Both the position numbers and the translations under genes were made by a program. Positions 47,639-56,955 of a DNA stretch of 64,000 bases are shown here, piece by piece. Source of the DNA: Atopostipes sp964624875 (GTDB taxonomy: Bacteria > Bacillota > Bacilli > Lactobacillales > Carnobacteriaceae_A); assembly GCA_964624875.1 (NCBI GenBank), contig CAZUZA010000004.1:1-64000 (forward strand), in the 5' to 3' direction. The notes beneath the pieces were generated by a model that saw only the letters and a program-made list of their open reading frames with translations, was not told the origin of the DNA and did no database searches. Within the stretch, counting starts at the first letter, position 1. Every line of letters starts with the position of its first letter.

Positions 47639-49429
47639 TTAGTCCCAACCATCTAGTACTGATGGGTCTTCCCAATCTGGTAATTCTGGTTCAGCGTCAA
47701 CTGGTTCTACGTTACTTGCTTGAGGATTCTCACCACGTAATTCATCAACAGTTGGAGCTTTTTTCATTTCTTCGATTAACTCTGTACCACCGTTATCTAG
47801 GTAACTTTGTACATAATCATCCCATTCTGCTTCTACATCAATTTCACCAGTAATTGCTTGCATACGGAACTCAGTAGTAATTGTCCCTAACTGTCCACCG
47901 TAGTAAGCTGAAACTTCAACTTCATCTGTTTCATTGAATAAGTCGTAAGTTGCTGGACGAATTGCCATTTTTTCTACAACTTCTGGGTTAGCAAAGTGAC
48001 GTTCCATTAATTCAACAGTCTTCATTTCTGATAACCAGTAGAAGCTGTCTCCTGGGTACGAACGGTGACGATATGCCATGAATCCGATTGGTCCCTCTTC
48101 AACTGGAGCAAATTCTTCTTTAACTCTTAGTGTAGACTTGTAAGGTTTACCTGCCCATTCTGAGTGCTCGCCTGGAACACCAAAGTTTGTCCAGATTCCA
48201 CTTGGGTCATGGTTAATGAAGTCAAACATTTGTAGGTAACGTGCTAATTGCTCATCTGATACACGTGCAGAGATATAGTGGTTATCTCCTAATAATGTTA
48301 CAGGTAAGTAAGAAGCTTGTCCTGATTTTCCTTCTGGTCCAACTTCACCAGGGAAAGCTAATAATTTAGCATCTGGGTCTGCATCTAAAATATTATGTGG
48401 TGCACGTCCATTTGTCCATGACTCTTGAGCTAAGTAAGTTCTTTGAGCAATATAGTACCCAACTGAACCACTTTGGTATTTCTCCCAAGCTGTTCTTTCA
48501 TCTAATGTTGTCCACTCAGGGTCAATTAATCCTTCTTCATACCAGTTAGCTAAGTTCACTAATGAATCTTTATAAGCTTCTGAAATGATCGCTGGTTTTA
48601 ATTCGCCATCTTCAATTAAGTTATAACCTAAACCTAAACCGTAAGCACCAAAGTATGTCATTCCCCAGTTTGTGTTGTTGTTAAAAGGTAACATACCGTA
48701 AGTATCCTTTTGGCCGTTTCCATCTGGGTCATCATATGTGAATGCTGTTAGAATTTCTTCGATTTCATCCATAGTAAATTGATAGTCAGTCCAGTAAATT
48801 CTTTCGTATCCATCTGCATCACCAATTGGCTCAGCATCTTCTGGAATATCGAAACCTAAGTTTTCTAACCAGTCAAGACGTAATGTTGGAGCCCAGATAA
48901 TACCTTCCGTATGTGATTGTAAACCGATTAATGAAGTATATTCATCTTCTGCATCTGGTGATTTGTTCATTTTCCAACCAAGACCATTATCAACTGTATC
49001 TAACATTTCAGCATAACGTGGTGCATATTTTTCGATCATTTCACGTGGAATTGTACGTGTTAAACCATCTTCATACATTTCTAAAGAAGTCATTCCACCT
49101 GAGGTAAATGTAAATGTATCTGGTAATTCGTTAGAAGCTACTAAAATAGAAACTTCGTTTGTATCCCAAGTATCTGTTTTCGTGTTTTCGATAACTACGT
49201 TAAACTCTTCTTCAAGACGTTTTTGGACATAACTTCCGTCTTCTACTTGACCTTTTGTAACCATTCCTGAAAGGTTCAATTCAATCTCTTCAGAAAAGTC
49301 ACCAGCATCTGGTAAAGCTGAAACATCCACAGGTTCTCCTGAATTACCTGAACCAGATTCTCCATTACCACATGCTACTAATGTTAGTGCTAATGTTGAA
49401 CCTAGTAATAATTTTAACTTTTTGTTCAT
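47639..49429 (-). CDS. LplA-type extracellular solute-binding lipoprotein
   Basis: A 596-residue binding protein with a signal peptide and lipobox LVAC (Cys20), then a Gly/Ser-rich linker. Length and motifs (YVQKRLEEEFNVVIE, NELPDTFTF, LDWLENLGFDIP) place it with LplA/YtcQ proteins, which bind long oligosaccharides. The operon pairs it with two permeases upstream and with O-glycan-degrading enzymes downstream, so intact O-glycans or glycopeptides are likely ligands. That is inference. Confidence 0.9.
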   Translation of the reverse strand: MNKKLKLLLGSTLALTLVACGNGESGSGNSGEPVDVSALPDAGDFSEEIELNLSGMVTKGQVEDGSYVQKRLEEEFNVVIENTKTDTWDTNEVSILVASNELPDTFTFTSGGMTSLEMYEDGLTRTIPREMIEKYAPRYAEMLDTVDNGLGWKMNKSPDAEDEYTSLIGLQSHTEGIIWAPTLRLDWLENLGFDIPEDAEPIGDADGYERIYWTDYQFTMDEIEEILTAFTYDDPDGNGQKDTYGMLPFNNNTNWGMTYFGAYGLGLGYNLIEDGELKPAIISEAYKDSLVNLANWYEEGLIDPEWTTLDERTAWEKYQSGSVGYYIAQRTYLAQESWTNGRAPHNILDADPDAKLLAFPGEVGPEGKSGQASYLPVTLLGDNHYISARVSDEQLARYLQMFDFINHDPSGIWTNFGVPGEHSEWAGKPYKSTLRVKEEFAPVEEGPIGFMAYRHRSYPGDSFYWLSEMKTVELMERHFANPEVVEKMAIRPATYDLFNETDEVEVSAYYGGQLGTITTEFRMQAITGEIDVEAEWDDYVQSYLDNGGTELIEEMKKAPTVDELRGENPQASNVEPVDAEPELPDWEDPSVLDGWD

Positions 49430-49481
49430 TTTTCTTTCTCCTCCTAAAATAGGTTTTTTTATAGTTTTGTACTAAAATGAA

Positions 49482-50369
49482 TTAACCTTTTACAGCACCA
49501 TCTTGAAGTCCTGTAATAAAGTATTTTTGTGCCCATGGATAAACAAGTAAGATAGGCCCAATTGAAACCATAACTGTAGCAGCACGTACGTTTGCTAATA
49601 ATAATTCAGCAGCGTCGGCACCGTCACCAGAAACTTGGTATTCCATACGAGATGGGTCTACGTCAATTAACATACTACGAACTAGACGTTGTAGTGTCAT
49701 TAAGTTTCTGTCACGAATATAAATTTGTGCGTGGAACCACTCGTTCCAGTGATAAATAGCAGCCCATAAAGCAATTGTGGCTAATATAGGTTTTGATAGA
49801 GGTAAAACAATTCGGTATAAAATCTTGAATGGTGATGCCCCATCAATAATCGCTGACTCTTCAATTTCCGTTGAAATGGACTGGAAAAAGTTTCTTAAAA
49901 TAATAATGTAGAACGTGTTTAAAGCTGTTGGAATAATTAGAGCAGCTAATGAGTCTAACATTCCTAAATCTCTTACTAATAGGTAGCTTGGAATCATACC
50001 ACCACTAACGAACATCGATACGATGAACATTCCCATGAAGAAACCTCTAAAAGGTAAGTCATCACGTGATAGTGGATAAGCAGCTAAAACCGTTACCGAT
50101 ACAATTGCAATCGTACCTAATACTGTACGAAGAATTGTATTAAAATATACTCTCCCTAAGTTACCGTAGTTAAAAATATATTTATACGCCTCTAATGAGA
50201 ACTCTTTTGGCCATAAATCAATTCCTAATCCAGTAGTTGCAGAAGAACTACTAAATGATAGTACGATCTGGTTCCAGAATGGATATAGAATCGAAATCAT
50301 TACAATTGCCATTAGAAATACGTTTATATAATCAAATATTGATGCTTTTTTAGATTGTCCTGGTTGCAA
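49482..50369 (-). CDS. ABC transporter permease, LplC/YtcP type
   Basis: A 295-residue six-helix permease with the EAA loop IEESAIIDGASPFKILYRIVLPLSKP and the C-terminal FITGLQDGAVKG end typical of YtcP. It pairs with the LplB-type permease 21 bases upstream. Confidence 0.9.
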   Translation of the reverse strand: MQPGQSKKASIFDYINVFLMAIVMISILYPFWNQIVLSFSSSSATTGLGIDLWPKEFSLEAYKYIFNYGNLGRVYFNTILRTVLGTIAIVSVTVLAAYPLSRDDLPFRGFFMGMFIVSMFVSGGMIPSYLLVRDLGMLDSLAALIIPTALNTFYIIILRNFFQSISTEIEESAIIDGASPFKILYRIVLPLSKPILATIALWAAIYHWNEWFHAQIYIRDRNLMTLQRLVRSMLIDVDPSRMEYQVSGDGADAAELLLANVRAATVMVSIGPILLVYPWAQKYFITGLQDGAVKG

Positions 50370-50390
50370 TTTTTTTCCTCCTCTTCTCCA

Positions 50391-51347
50391 TTAAATAACC
50401 GTACGACCTGTTGTTTTCTTCACGATGAAGTTTGAAGACGTTACTAAAACTAATCCAATTACGTTCTTGAAAATACCAACAGCAGAAGAATAGTCAAAGT
50501 TAAAGTCGATTAAACCAACTCGATAGACGTACGTATCAATAATGTCGGCTACACTATAAACCGATGGGTTATACATGTTCAGTACTTGGTCAAACCCAGC
50601 GTTCAATACGCCACCTAGTCGTAAAATAAACATGGTTAAAATAATCGGCATAATACTTGGGATTGTGATGTACCACATCTTCTGGAATCGTGAAGCCCCA
50701 TCTAATTCAGCAGCTTCATAAAGTGCGCCATCAATACCTGTCATAGCGGCTAAGTAAACAATTGCTCCATAACCAAAACTCTTCCAAATATCTGTACCAA
50801 TTAAGATTGGCACGAACCATTTATCACTTGCTAAAAAGTGAATCGGTTTGCCACCAAACGCTGCGATTATAGTGTTGAATAATCCACGCTGTGGTGAAAA
50901 TATTTCCACAAACATCGAAGCTACGATAACCCATGACATAAAGTATGGTAAGTAACTAATTGTTTGTGCTAATTTTTTAAAACGAACTTCTCTTAACTCA
51001 TTTAAAAATAGTGCGAAAATAATTGGTGCTGGGAATCCAATAACAATTTTCCAGAAACTAATGTTTAGTGTGTTCCAGAAAGCACGTTCAAACGTGAAGT
51101 CATCTAACATACGTTTAAAGTGTGCAAAGTTGTTCCATGGACTGTCCCAAATTCCTAACCCTGGTGAATAGTCTTTAAATGCAATCTGTACTCCATAAAT
51201 TGGCCCATATCCGAATACTAGTAATAGTACAACCGGAATAAGTATCATGACTAAGAATGGCCAGTTTTTCTTTAAGCGTCTTTTCAGATCTTCTTTTTTG
51301 TCCGTAACATTATATACCGGCACGTGATCATTTCTATGTGTTGCCAT
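50391..51347 (-). CDS. ABC transporter permease, LplB type
   Basis: About 318 residues with six helices. GPIYGVQIAFKDYSPGLGIWDSPW and the EAA loop YEAAELDGASRFQKMWYITIPSIMP match LplB. ATG at 51347 has GGAG five bases upstream; the TTG directly before it is less suited. The three-gene LplB-LplC-LplA importer carries no ATPase, and the adjacent MsmX-like gene fits that need. Confidence 0.9.
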   Translation of the reverse strand: MATHRNDHVPVYNVTDKKEDLKRRLKKNWPFLVMILIPVVLLLVFGYGPIYGVQIAFKDYSPGLGIWDSPWNNFAHFKRMLDDFTFERAFWNTLNISFWKIVIGFPAPIIFALFLNELREVRFKKLAQTISYLPYFMSWVIVASMFVEIFSPQRGLFNTIIAAFGGKPIHFLASDKWFVPILIGTDIWKSFGYGAIVYLAAMTGIDGALYEAAELDGASRFQKMWYITIPSIMPIILTMFILRLGGVLNAGFDQVLNMYNPSVYSVADIIDTYVYRVGLIDFNFDYSSAVGIFKNVIGLVLVTSSNFIVKKTTGRTVI

Positions 51348-51438
51348 CAAAACTCCTCGCTTTCATTTTCAACTCTTACAACAATATTTCTGTATTAAAA
51401 ATATTTCTCCGAATAATTGTGCGTCATTCTTTATCGTT

Positions 51439-51452
51439 TGTATGCGCTATTA
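51439..51452. promoter_or_regulatory. cre-like site upstream of lplB
   Basis: TGTATGCGCTATTA matches cre at 12 of 14 positions and lies about 90 bases before the lplB start in a 134-base gap. No convincing -35/-10 pair was found beside it. Confidence 0.35.
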
Positions 51453-51481
51453 ATCGGTGAGTACTTTTTGACTTATACGTT

Positions 51482-52618
51482 TTAAACCGTTACTGGTACT
51501 CTATCTTTACGAATGACTTCTTGTGTTTCTACGTCAAAGAAGTGCGCCTTATTCATATTGAATGCTAATTCCACTTCTTCTCCATCTTCGTGATAGTCAC
51601 GCGCATCAACAATAGCGATAATTTCATCTTCAACACCGTTGCCAGCGTCTAAGTATAAAATTGAAGTTGATCCAAGTAATTCGGATAAGTTAATTCTTAA
51701 TTTACGAACAGAATCTGGTGAAGCCTCCATTGCAATTTGTTCTGCATTGATATCTTCTGGACGAATTCCAAAGATAAGTTCTTTACCATCATATCCACGC
51801 TCATCTAATAACTTCTTATCTGGAGCAGATACTGGTAATTCTAAACCATGCTTTGTACGAACGACTCCGTTACTGTAACGAGCATCCATCAAGTTCATAG
51901 CTGGAGACCCCATAAATGTTGCGACGAATGTATTGTTTGGATAGTTATAAACATCAATTGGAGCCCCAACCTGTTGTACAAATCCACTTTCCATAACAAC
52001 TACACGGTCAGCAAGCGTCATCGCTTCTGTCTGATCATGCGTTACATAGATAATTGTTGTATCTAATGTTTTGTGTAATTTACTAATTTCTGAACGCATT
52101 TTTACACGTAGCTTTGCATCTAAGTTGGATAAAGGTTCATCCATTAAGAATAATGCTGGTTCACGAACTACCGCACGTCCTAGTGCAACACGCTGTCTTT
52201 GTCCACCTGATAAAGCTGCAGGTTTACGATCTAGTAATTCAGAAATATCCAATATTTCTGCTGTTTCTTCAACACGTTTTTTGATTTCATCTTTAGGTAA
52301 TTTTTGAAGTTCTAAACCAAATCCCATATTATCAAACACTGTCATGTGTGGATATAAAGCATAACTTTGGAATACCATCGCAATATCACGATCTTTAGGT
52401 GCAACATCGTTTACTTTGCGATCGTCAATGAACAACTCGCCTGCTGTGATATCTTCTAATCCAGCAACCATACGTAGTGTTGTTGACTTCCCACAACCTG
52501 ATGGCCCAACGAATACAATAAACTCACCGTCTTCAATTTCTAAGTTGAAGTTTGTAACAGCAAATTCTCCTGCTTCGTCATACTCTTTATATATATGTCT
52601 TAATTCTACTCCTGCCAT
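51482..52618 (-). CDS. msmX: MsmX/UgpC-type carbohydrate ABC transporter ATPase
   Basis: A 378-residue ATPase. Walker A is GPSGCGKST (38-46), the signature LSGGQRQRVALGRA, Walker B FLMDEPLSNLDAK, and the switch His is in THDQTEAM. The C-terminal TOBE-like domain is present. MsmX-type ATPases energise several importers at once; both permease pairs in this window lack their own ATPase. It follows nanE by 21 bases and was probably co-transcribed with it. Confidence 0.9.
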   Translation of the reverse strand: MAGVELRHIYKEYDEAGEFAVTNFNLEIEDGEFIVFVGPSGCGKSTTLRMVAGLEDITAGELFIDDRKVNDVAPKDRDIAMVFQSYALYPHMTVFDNMGFGLELQKLPKDEIKKRVEETAEILDISELLDRKPAALSGGQRQRVALGRAVVREPALFLMDEPLSNLDAKLRVKMRSEISKLHKTLDTTIIYVTHDQTEAMTLADRVVVMESGFVQQVGAPIDVYNYPNNTFVATFMGSPAMNLMDARYSNGVVRTKHGLELPVSAPDKKLLDERGYDGKELIFGIRPEDINAEQIAMEASPDSVRKLRINLSELLGSTSILYLDAGNGVEDEIIAIVDARDYHEDGEEVELAFNMNKAHFFDVETQEVIRKDRVPVTV

Positions 52619-52639
52619 ATATCTAATCTCCTATCATAT

Positions 52640-53332
52640 TTAATCGTTTAATGCATTAATAAATCTTTGTGCAATTTCCTTTGGTCGAGTAATTGCGCCT
52701 CCAACCACGATTCCTGCTACACCCAAGTCTTTCATTTTCCTAGCGTGTTCAGGTGTATGAATTTTCCCTTCAGCAATGACGTCTACACCAGCTTCGACTA
52801 ATTTCTCAACTAGTTCAAAGTCTGGGCCGTCTACTTGAGTGCTGTAGCTAGTGTATCCAGATAATGTCGTTCCGACAAAATGAATTCCTTGCTCATGGGC
52901 ATTTATTCCCTCTTCATAAGTACTAATATCTGCCATATATAATTGGTCTGGATATTTTTCCTTAATTTGTTTAATGAACGCATTAACTTCAAGTCCGTCG
53001 TAACGATCTCTAAACGTTAAGTCTAGTGCGATAACGTCCGTACCTGCTGCAACTAATTCGTCCACTTCTTTCATTGTAGCCGTGATAAATGGTTCTTGTG
53101 GTGGATAATCTTTCTTAATAATTCCAATAACAGGTAAATCAACAACTTCTTTAATTTCTAGAATATCTCGAACAGTGTTTGCTCGAATTCCAACGGCACC
53201 TGCTTCAGCTGCTGCTTTTGCTAGTAGTGGCATAACACCACCTACTTCAGTATATAAAGGCTCTCCAGGCAAAGCTTGGCACGAAACGACTAAACCGTTT
53301 TCAATTTGTTTTTTAAACCTATCTTTATTCAT
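52640..53332 (-). CDS. nanE: N-acetylmannosamine-6-phosphate 2-epimerase
   Basis: A 230-residue TIM-barrel enzyme converting ManNAc-6-P to GlcNAc-6-P. The motifs PVIGIIKKDYPPQEPFITAT, DVIALDLTFRDR and FVGTTLSGYT, with the catalytic lysine in AEGKIHTPE, are typical of NanE. Together with NanA and NanK it completes the sialic acid route to GlcNAc-6-P. It lies between the RpiR regulator gene and the transporter ATPase gene. Confidence 0.93.
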   Translation of the reverse strand: MNKDRFKKQIENGLVVSCQALPGEPLYTEVGGVMPLLAKAAAEAGAVGIRANTVRDILEIKEVVDLPVIGIIKKDYPPQEPFITATMKEVDELVAAGTDVIALDLTFRDRYDGLEVNAFIKQIKEKYPDQLYMADISTYEEGINAHEQGIHFVGTTLSGYTSYSTQVDGPDFELVEKLVEAGVDVIAEGKIHTPEHARKMKDLGVAGIVVGGAITRPKEIAQRFINALND

Positions 53333-53364
53333 ATTCGTTTTCCCTCCATCTTATAAGTCAATTT

Positions 53365-54192
53365 TTAACCGAACTCCTCATCTAATGCTTGTAATGTGGA
53401 AGAGAAAATCTCTTTTCTTGAAGCATAATCTGAATTTGAGAAATACGTATAGATTATGTCAATGATTACAAGCAACGGAAGTTGAGGGGAAATACGAATC
53501 CCATAGTTAAGATTGTGACTTGTAGCAACTAGAACAATTTCATCGCAAAATTTCTCAGCTTCGATTTTCTTGTTTGCTGTTAGCAAGATTGTTTTTGCGC
53601 CATTTTTGTGACCTCGTTCTAAAGATGAGAAAATAACCGAAGTTTCACTTGAAACTGAAAGGCCAATGACAACACACTCTTCATCCAATAAGACACTATT
53701 CATTCGAATATGGTCATGATCGGTAAATGCATCGCAATGTAAACCTAGTCGCATAAAACGAGACTTCATTTCCTGAGCAACCAAACCCGAACTACCGACT
53801 CCATAAAAGTAAACTCTTTTACTATCTAGAATCAATTCTACAATTCGCGTAATTTGGTGTTCGTCAATTAAAGAGTATGTCTTATTTAAAATCTCATCAT
53901 AATCTGCTAGAGCTTGTTTAGTGAGTTCATGATAGTTGTCAGACTCTTCAATGAAATGTGATTTATAAACATATATAAATTCACGATATCCTGCATAACC
54001 ACATTTTTTTGAAAACCGAGTTAAGGAAGCTTCCGAAACGTGTAGTTCATCCGCTATTTCTTTTGCTGAAAATTCTCTATCTTCATTTGTATTGCCGATA
54101 AAGAAATCAGCGATCGTTCGTTCAGCACTCGTTAACGTTTCGTAAACGGATTCAATTATTGGAACAACACTTTTACTTAAACTATTTTCTAT
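53365..54192 (-). CDS. RpiR-family regulator, NanR-like, with non-canonical ATA start
   Basis: The full frame encodes 275 residues, the normal RpiR length: an N-terminal HTH (about 43-66, AKEIADELHVSEASLTRFSKK) and a C-terminal SIS sugar-phosphate domain (about 120-255, RVYFYGVGSSGLVAQEM). There is no ATG, GTG or TTG in this frame before TTG at 53835, which lies after the HTH domain. An ATA codon at 54192 stands about seven bases behind AGGAGGG, the right place for a start, and gives an N-terminus that aligns with the family. So either ATA is used, or a base differs in this assembly. A SIS-only protein from 53835 is unlikely. It probably senses a sialic acid or amino-sugar phosphate and controls nanE and the downstream genes. 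Confidence 0.8.
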   Translation of the reverse strand: MENSLSKSVVPIIESVYETLTSAERTIADFFIGNTNEDREFSAKEIADELHVSEASLTRFSKKCGYAGYREFIYVYKSHFIEESDNYHELTKQALADYDEILNKTYSLIDEHQITRIVELILDSKRVYFYGVGSSGLVAQEMKSRFMRLGLHCDAFTDHDHIRMNSVLLDEECVVIGLSVSSETSVIFSSLERGHKNGAKTILLTANKKIEAEKFCDEIVLVATSHNLNYGIRISPQLPLLVIIDIIYTYFSNSDYASRKEIFSSTLQALDEEFG

Positions 54193-54251
54193 TTGAAGCC
54201 CTCCTTACTAAATCTTCTGATGCGTACTTGTTTTGTTCTTGTGATGGTTTT

Positions 54252-54279
54252 ATAATAGCATACTCGAAATTATTTTCAA
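54252..54279 (-). promoter_or_regulatory. Promoter of the rpiR-nanE genes with overlapping palindrome
   Basis: On the minus strand TTGAAA (54274-54279) and TATTAT (54252-54257) are 16 bases apart. The palindrome GAAATTATTTTC (54266-54277) overlaps the -35 box. GAAA-N4-TTTC is the common form of RpiR-family sites, so autoregulation is likely. Confidence 0.55.
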
Positions 54280-54346
54280 TAAGAAAGGCGTTTATAGATT
54301 TCACTTTCAATATTAGAGAAAGGGTTTACAAATGAACTTTATGTCT

Positions 54347-54393
54347 GAAAGTACTTTCGTTCTTCAATCTATTTTACGCATGAAGATACTTTC
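54347..54393. promoter_or_regulatory. Two further GAAA-N4-TTTC palindromes upstream
   Basis: GAAAGTACTTTC (54347-54358) is a perfect 12-base palindrome. GAAGATACTTTC (54382-54393) differs by one base from symmetry. With the site at 54266 they form a set of three in 130 bases. They probably bind the RpiR protein. The rest of the 573-base gap 54193-54765 is very AT-rich, and I see no gene in it. Confidence 0.5.
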
Positions 54394-54720
54394 ATATAAG
54401 TCGTTAAAAGATGAATGACTGTTCATAAGTGTTGTCTATACAAGCTTTCTTCTTGTTGATTTATTATGAATTATTAAAAATGTTGAAGAATTTTAACACC
54501 AATTACTATAGTAACGTAAATCATTAGAATAACCAAACAATAATTAGAATCTTCTAACATACTGGTTTTCACAAACTTTTGTTTAGATATGCCGATAATA
54601 GTTTGTGTATATCGATACATTTTATTCGTTTTAACTGATTTTTAACAACTCAAGGATACTTTTAAAAAACCATTCTCTTCTTATATGTATAGATGTAAAT
54701 TTAAAAAGTATAAAAAAATA

Positions 54721-54744
54721 GTGCTGGCCAAATGTGACCAGCAC
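54721..54744 (-). terminator. Terminator of the agaS-lacC-lacD-GH112 operon
   Basis: GTGCTGG (54721-54727) pairs with CCAGCAC (54738-54744). On the minus strand the stem is followed by ATTTTTTTATAC. It lies about 20 bases after the GH112 stop. Confidence 0.8.
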
Positions 54745-54765
54745 TTTAACTAGCTCATTAAGAAA

Positions 54766-56931
54766 TTACATGTTTTCCCAGACTATTGCACCTGGTTCTA
54801 ATGTATATTCTTTCTCGTTTCCTTCTCCATCGTAAACTTTTGTTGTTTGTGATTCTGTTGAGTTATTTACGATTGCATATCGTTGACTATTTGGATAAGC
54901 ATGAACTTCTACATTCACGTTGCTTGCTTGCCATATATTGAACGCCTCTTCCTTGCTTGCAGCAAAGTATAGTGATTTCATTAATAGACGTGTGTTTTCA
55001 GCACTAAACGGTAGACCCGCTAAGTAAACACCACGACCTTTACCAAATTGGTTTGCCGAAACATGAATTTCGCCATTTGAAAATTCTAAAATCTCCGTTT
55101 GATTGGATAAAGCATAGATATTTTTCATTGACTCACCAAAATCAAAGTCTGTTTGTTCTTCCGTAATGAAATGATCTTCAGCAGTTACCTCATTGAAGTA
55201 CTTGTCTGTTGATAAACTAAAACCTAATTCTTTATCGACACCTAAGATGTCTGATAATTGGAAGTATTTCCCTTGATGATGAACGGCCGTTGGTTCACCA
55301 ATACCTACAAGTCCCCCACCATTTGCGACCCATTCACGGATCGTTGCGAGCAATTCTTCTTCTTTCCAACGTTCTCCACCAGAGAATGCTGTACCAACAT
55401 CACCAGCGTTAATAATAACGTCTACATCTTCAGGCACACCTGATGTAATGATATCATCAAAACTAATGAAAGATACATCAGCATCTGAACCACTTAATGA
55501 TTCTAAAATACCTTGGTAAGAATAAGCTTGTTTATACCATAGAGCATGAGCGATCATATGAGTTTGCCAGCTACGCATTTTACCCCATGAGTTTAAAACG
55601 GCTACTTTAACACCTGTGTATGGTTTGTGTCCATCAACTGTGTCATAAATTTCACGGAACTCATCCGTTACTTTTTCGATGTAGTCAACAAATTTAGGGA
55701 ATTTATACGCTAAACTTAAGTAACCACCATAGCCAATACGGTCGACAGGTTTACGCATTATCGCGCGACGTGCTGATAACCAGTTGTCTACTGCTTCGAT
55801 GACTGGATCGTTTCCTTCATAGAATGTATCTGGGAAGAAGTAAGGTAAGAATCTTCCTTCCGTATATTTCAAGTGAGGAATCTCAGAAATCATACGTAAA
55901 GTTGCTCCGTCACCTACTGAACCAACAACCCCGTCCATACCAATACTTTCAAAGTAGTCACCATATGGCTCTGTACCCATCCAGTTGTCACCTAAGAACA
56001 TAATGGCTTCTTTATCGTATTCATGCACAATATCAACTAGAACTTTTACTTGTTCCGATACAAATTTTGTAATGAAATCAATATAATCTAAATACTCTTT
56101 TGAAGGGACACGGAATGAACTGTTGTAGTAACCTTCATCTACAAAGTGCTCAGGACGTAAAGCGTATCCTTTTTCCTTTTCAAAATCTTCTAGTGCTTTA
56201 ACGGAGACCGATGTGCCATAACCAAACCAGTCGACAAACTTTTCTTTACCTAGATTATTAAACACTAACGTAAAGTGATAGAAGAACGTTGTAAAACGAA
56301 CAACATCCGTATCTGGGTTTTCTTCTAACCATTCACGTAATTTATCTTTCATAAATTGGTTCGAGTGTGGTTGACGGACGTCAAACGGAATGTCGTGTGG
56401 TACGTCGCCCCAGTCGTTTGTAATATGGTTATACATTTGCGTCGGGTCCCAAATTTGCCAAGCTAAGAAGCTCACAGTATATTCATGGAAAGCCTGGATA
56501 TCTGATAAAGTCGCAACATGCGTCTCTTCATCTACAGTCCATTTATCCGTTGGTACAATTTCACCCGTTGTACGGTTCATAACTTCCCAATATTTTTTAA
56601 TATCATGATCATAGTCTGGCGTAACTTGTTCTGCGAAATAACCTTTCATAAAAGGAATCTCAACGGTTGTATTCATAGCTGTGGTTTTTTCAGACATTAA
56701 ATACAGTTGTTGGTTCTCTTCTGGATGGTGTTTCGCAAAATCATTGTGTCCACGTGCCACAAAATATTTTGAATAAATTTTTGCGTCTAATTGCTTAATT
56801 TCTTCGTCCAAATGCGTTCCATCACTATCACGAATCGCATCTGCACCCCAACGCTCGAGTAATTCTTTCGTTTCCTCAATAAAATCCTGCTCACTCGGAA
56901 GCGTTACACGTCCCTTTTTCTTTTTATCCAT
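54766..56931 (-). CDS. GH112 1,3-beta-galactosyl-N-acetylhexosamine phosphorylase
   Basis: A 721-residue enzyme that splits galacto-N-biose or lacto-N-biose with phosphate into Gal-1-P and the N-acetylhexosamine. The start GRVTLPSEQDFIEETKELLERWGADAIRDSDGT is hallmark GH112. The probable acid Asp315 in MFLGDNWMG lies where Asp313 is found in the Bifidobacterium longum enzyme. The C-terminal half contains a glutaminase-like domain (GGLVGIGEPTAV). No signal peptide is present, as usual for GH112. It sits last in the operon with lacD, lacC and agaS and directly uses the product of GH101. Confidence 0.93.
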   Translation of the reverse strand: MDKKKKGRVTLPSEQDFIEETKELLERWGADAIRDSDGTHLDEEIKQLDAKIYSKYFVARGHNDFAKHHPEENQQLYLMSEKTTAMNTTVEIPFMKGYFAEQVTPDYDHDIKKYWEVMNRTTGEIVPTDKWTVDEETHVATLSDIQAFHEYTVSFLAWQIWDPTQMYNHITNDWGDVPHDIPFDVRQPHSNQFMKDKLREWLEENPDTDVVRFTTFFYHFTLVFNNLGKEKFVDWFGYGTSVSVKALEDFEKEKGYALRPEHFVDEGYYNSSFRVPSKEYLDYIDFITKFVSEQVKVLVDIVHEYDKEAIMFLGDNWMGTEPYGDYFESIGMDGVVGSVGDGATLRMISEIPHLKYTEGRFLPYFFPDTFYEGNDPVIEAVDNWLSARRAIMRKPVDRIGYGGYLSLAYKFPKFVDYIEKVTDEFREIYDTVDGHKPYTGVKVAVLNSWGKMRSWQTHMIAHALWYKQAYSYQGILESLSGSDADVSFISFDDIITSGVPEDVDVIINAGDVGTAFSGGERWKEEELLATIREWVANGGGLVGIGEPTAVHHQGKYFQLSDILGVDKELGFSLSTDKYFNEVTAEDHFITEEQTDFDFGESMKNIYALSNQTEILEFSNGEIHVSANQFGKGRGVYLAGLPFSAENTRLLMKSLYFAASKEEAFNIWQASNVNVEVHAYPNSQRYAIVNNSTESQTTKVYDGEGNEKEYTLEPGAIVWENM

Positions 56932-56955
56932 CGCTTAAATTCTCCTTATAATTTC

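Noticed and set aside
53365..53835. A stand-alone SIS-domain protein starting at TTG 53835
   Set aside because: The frame continues upstream without a stop through a full RpiR HTH domain to a strong ribosome site at an ATA codon, so it is the C-terminal part of one regulator.
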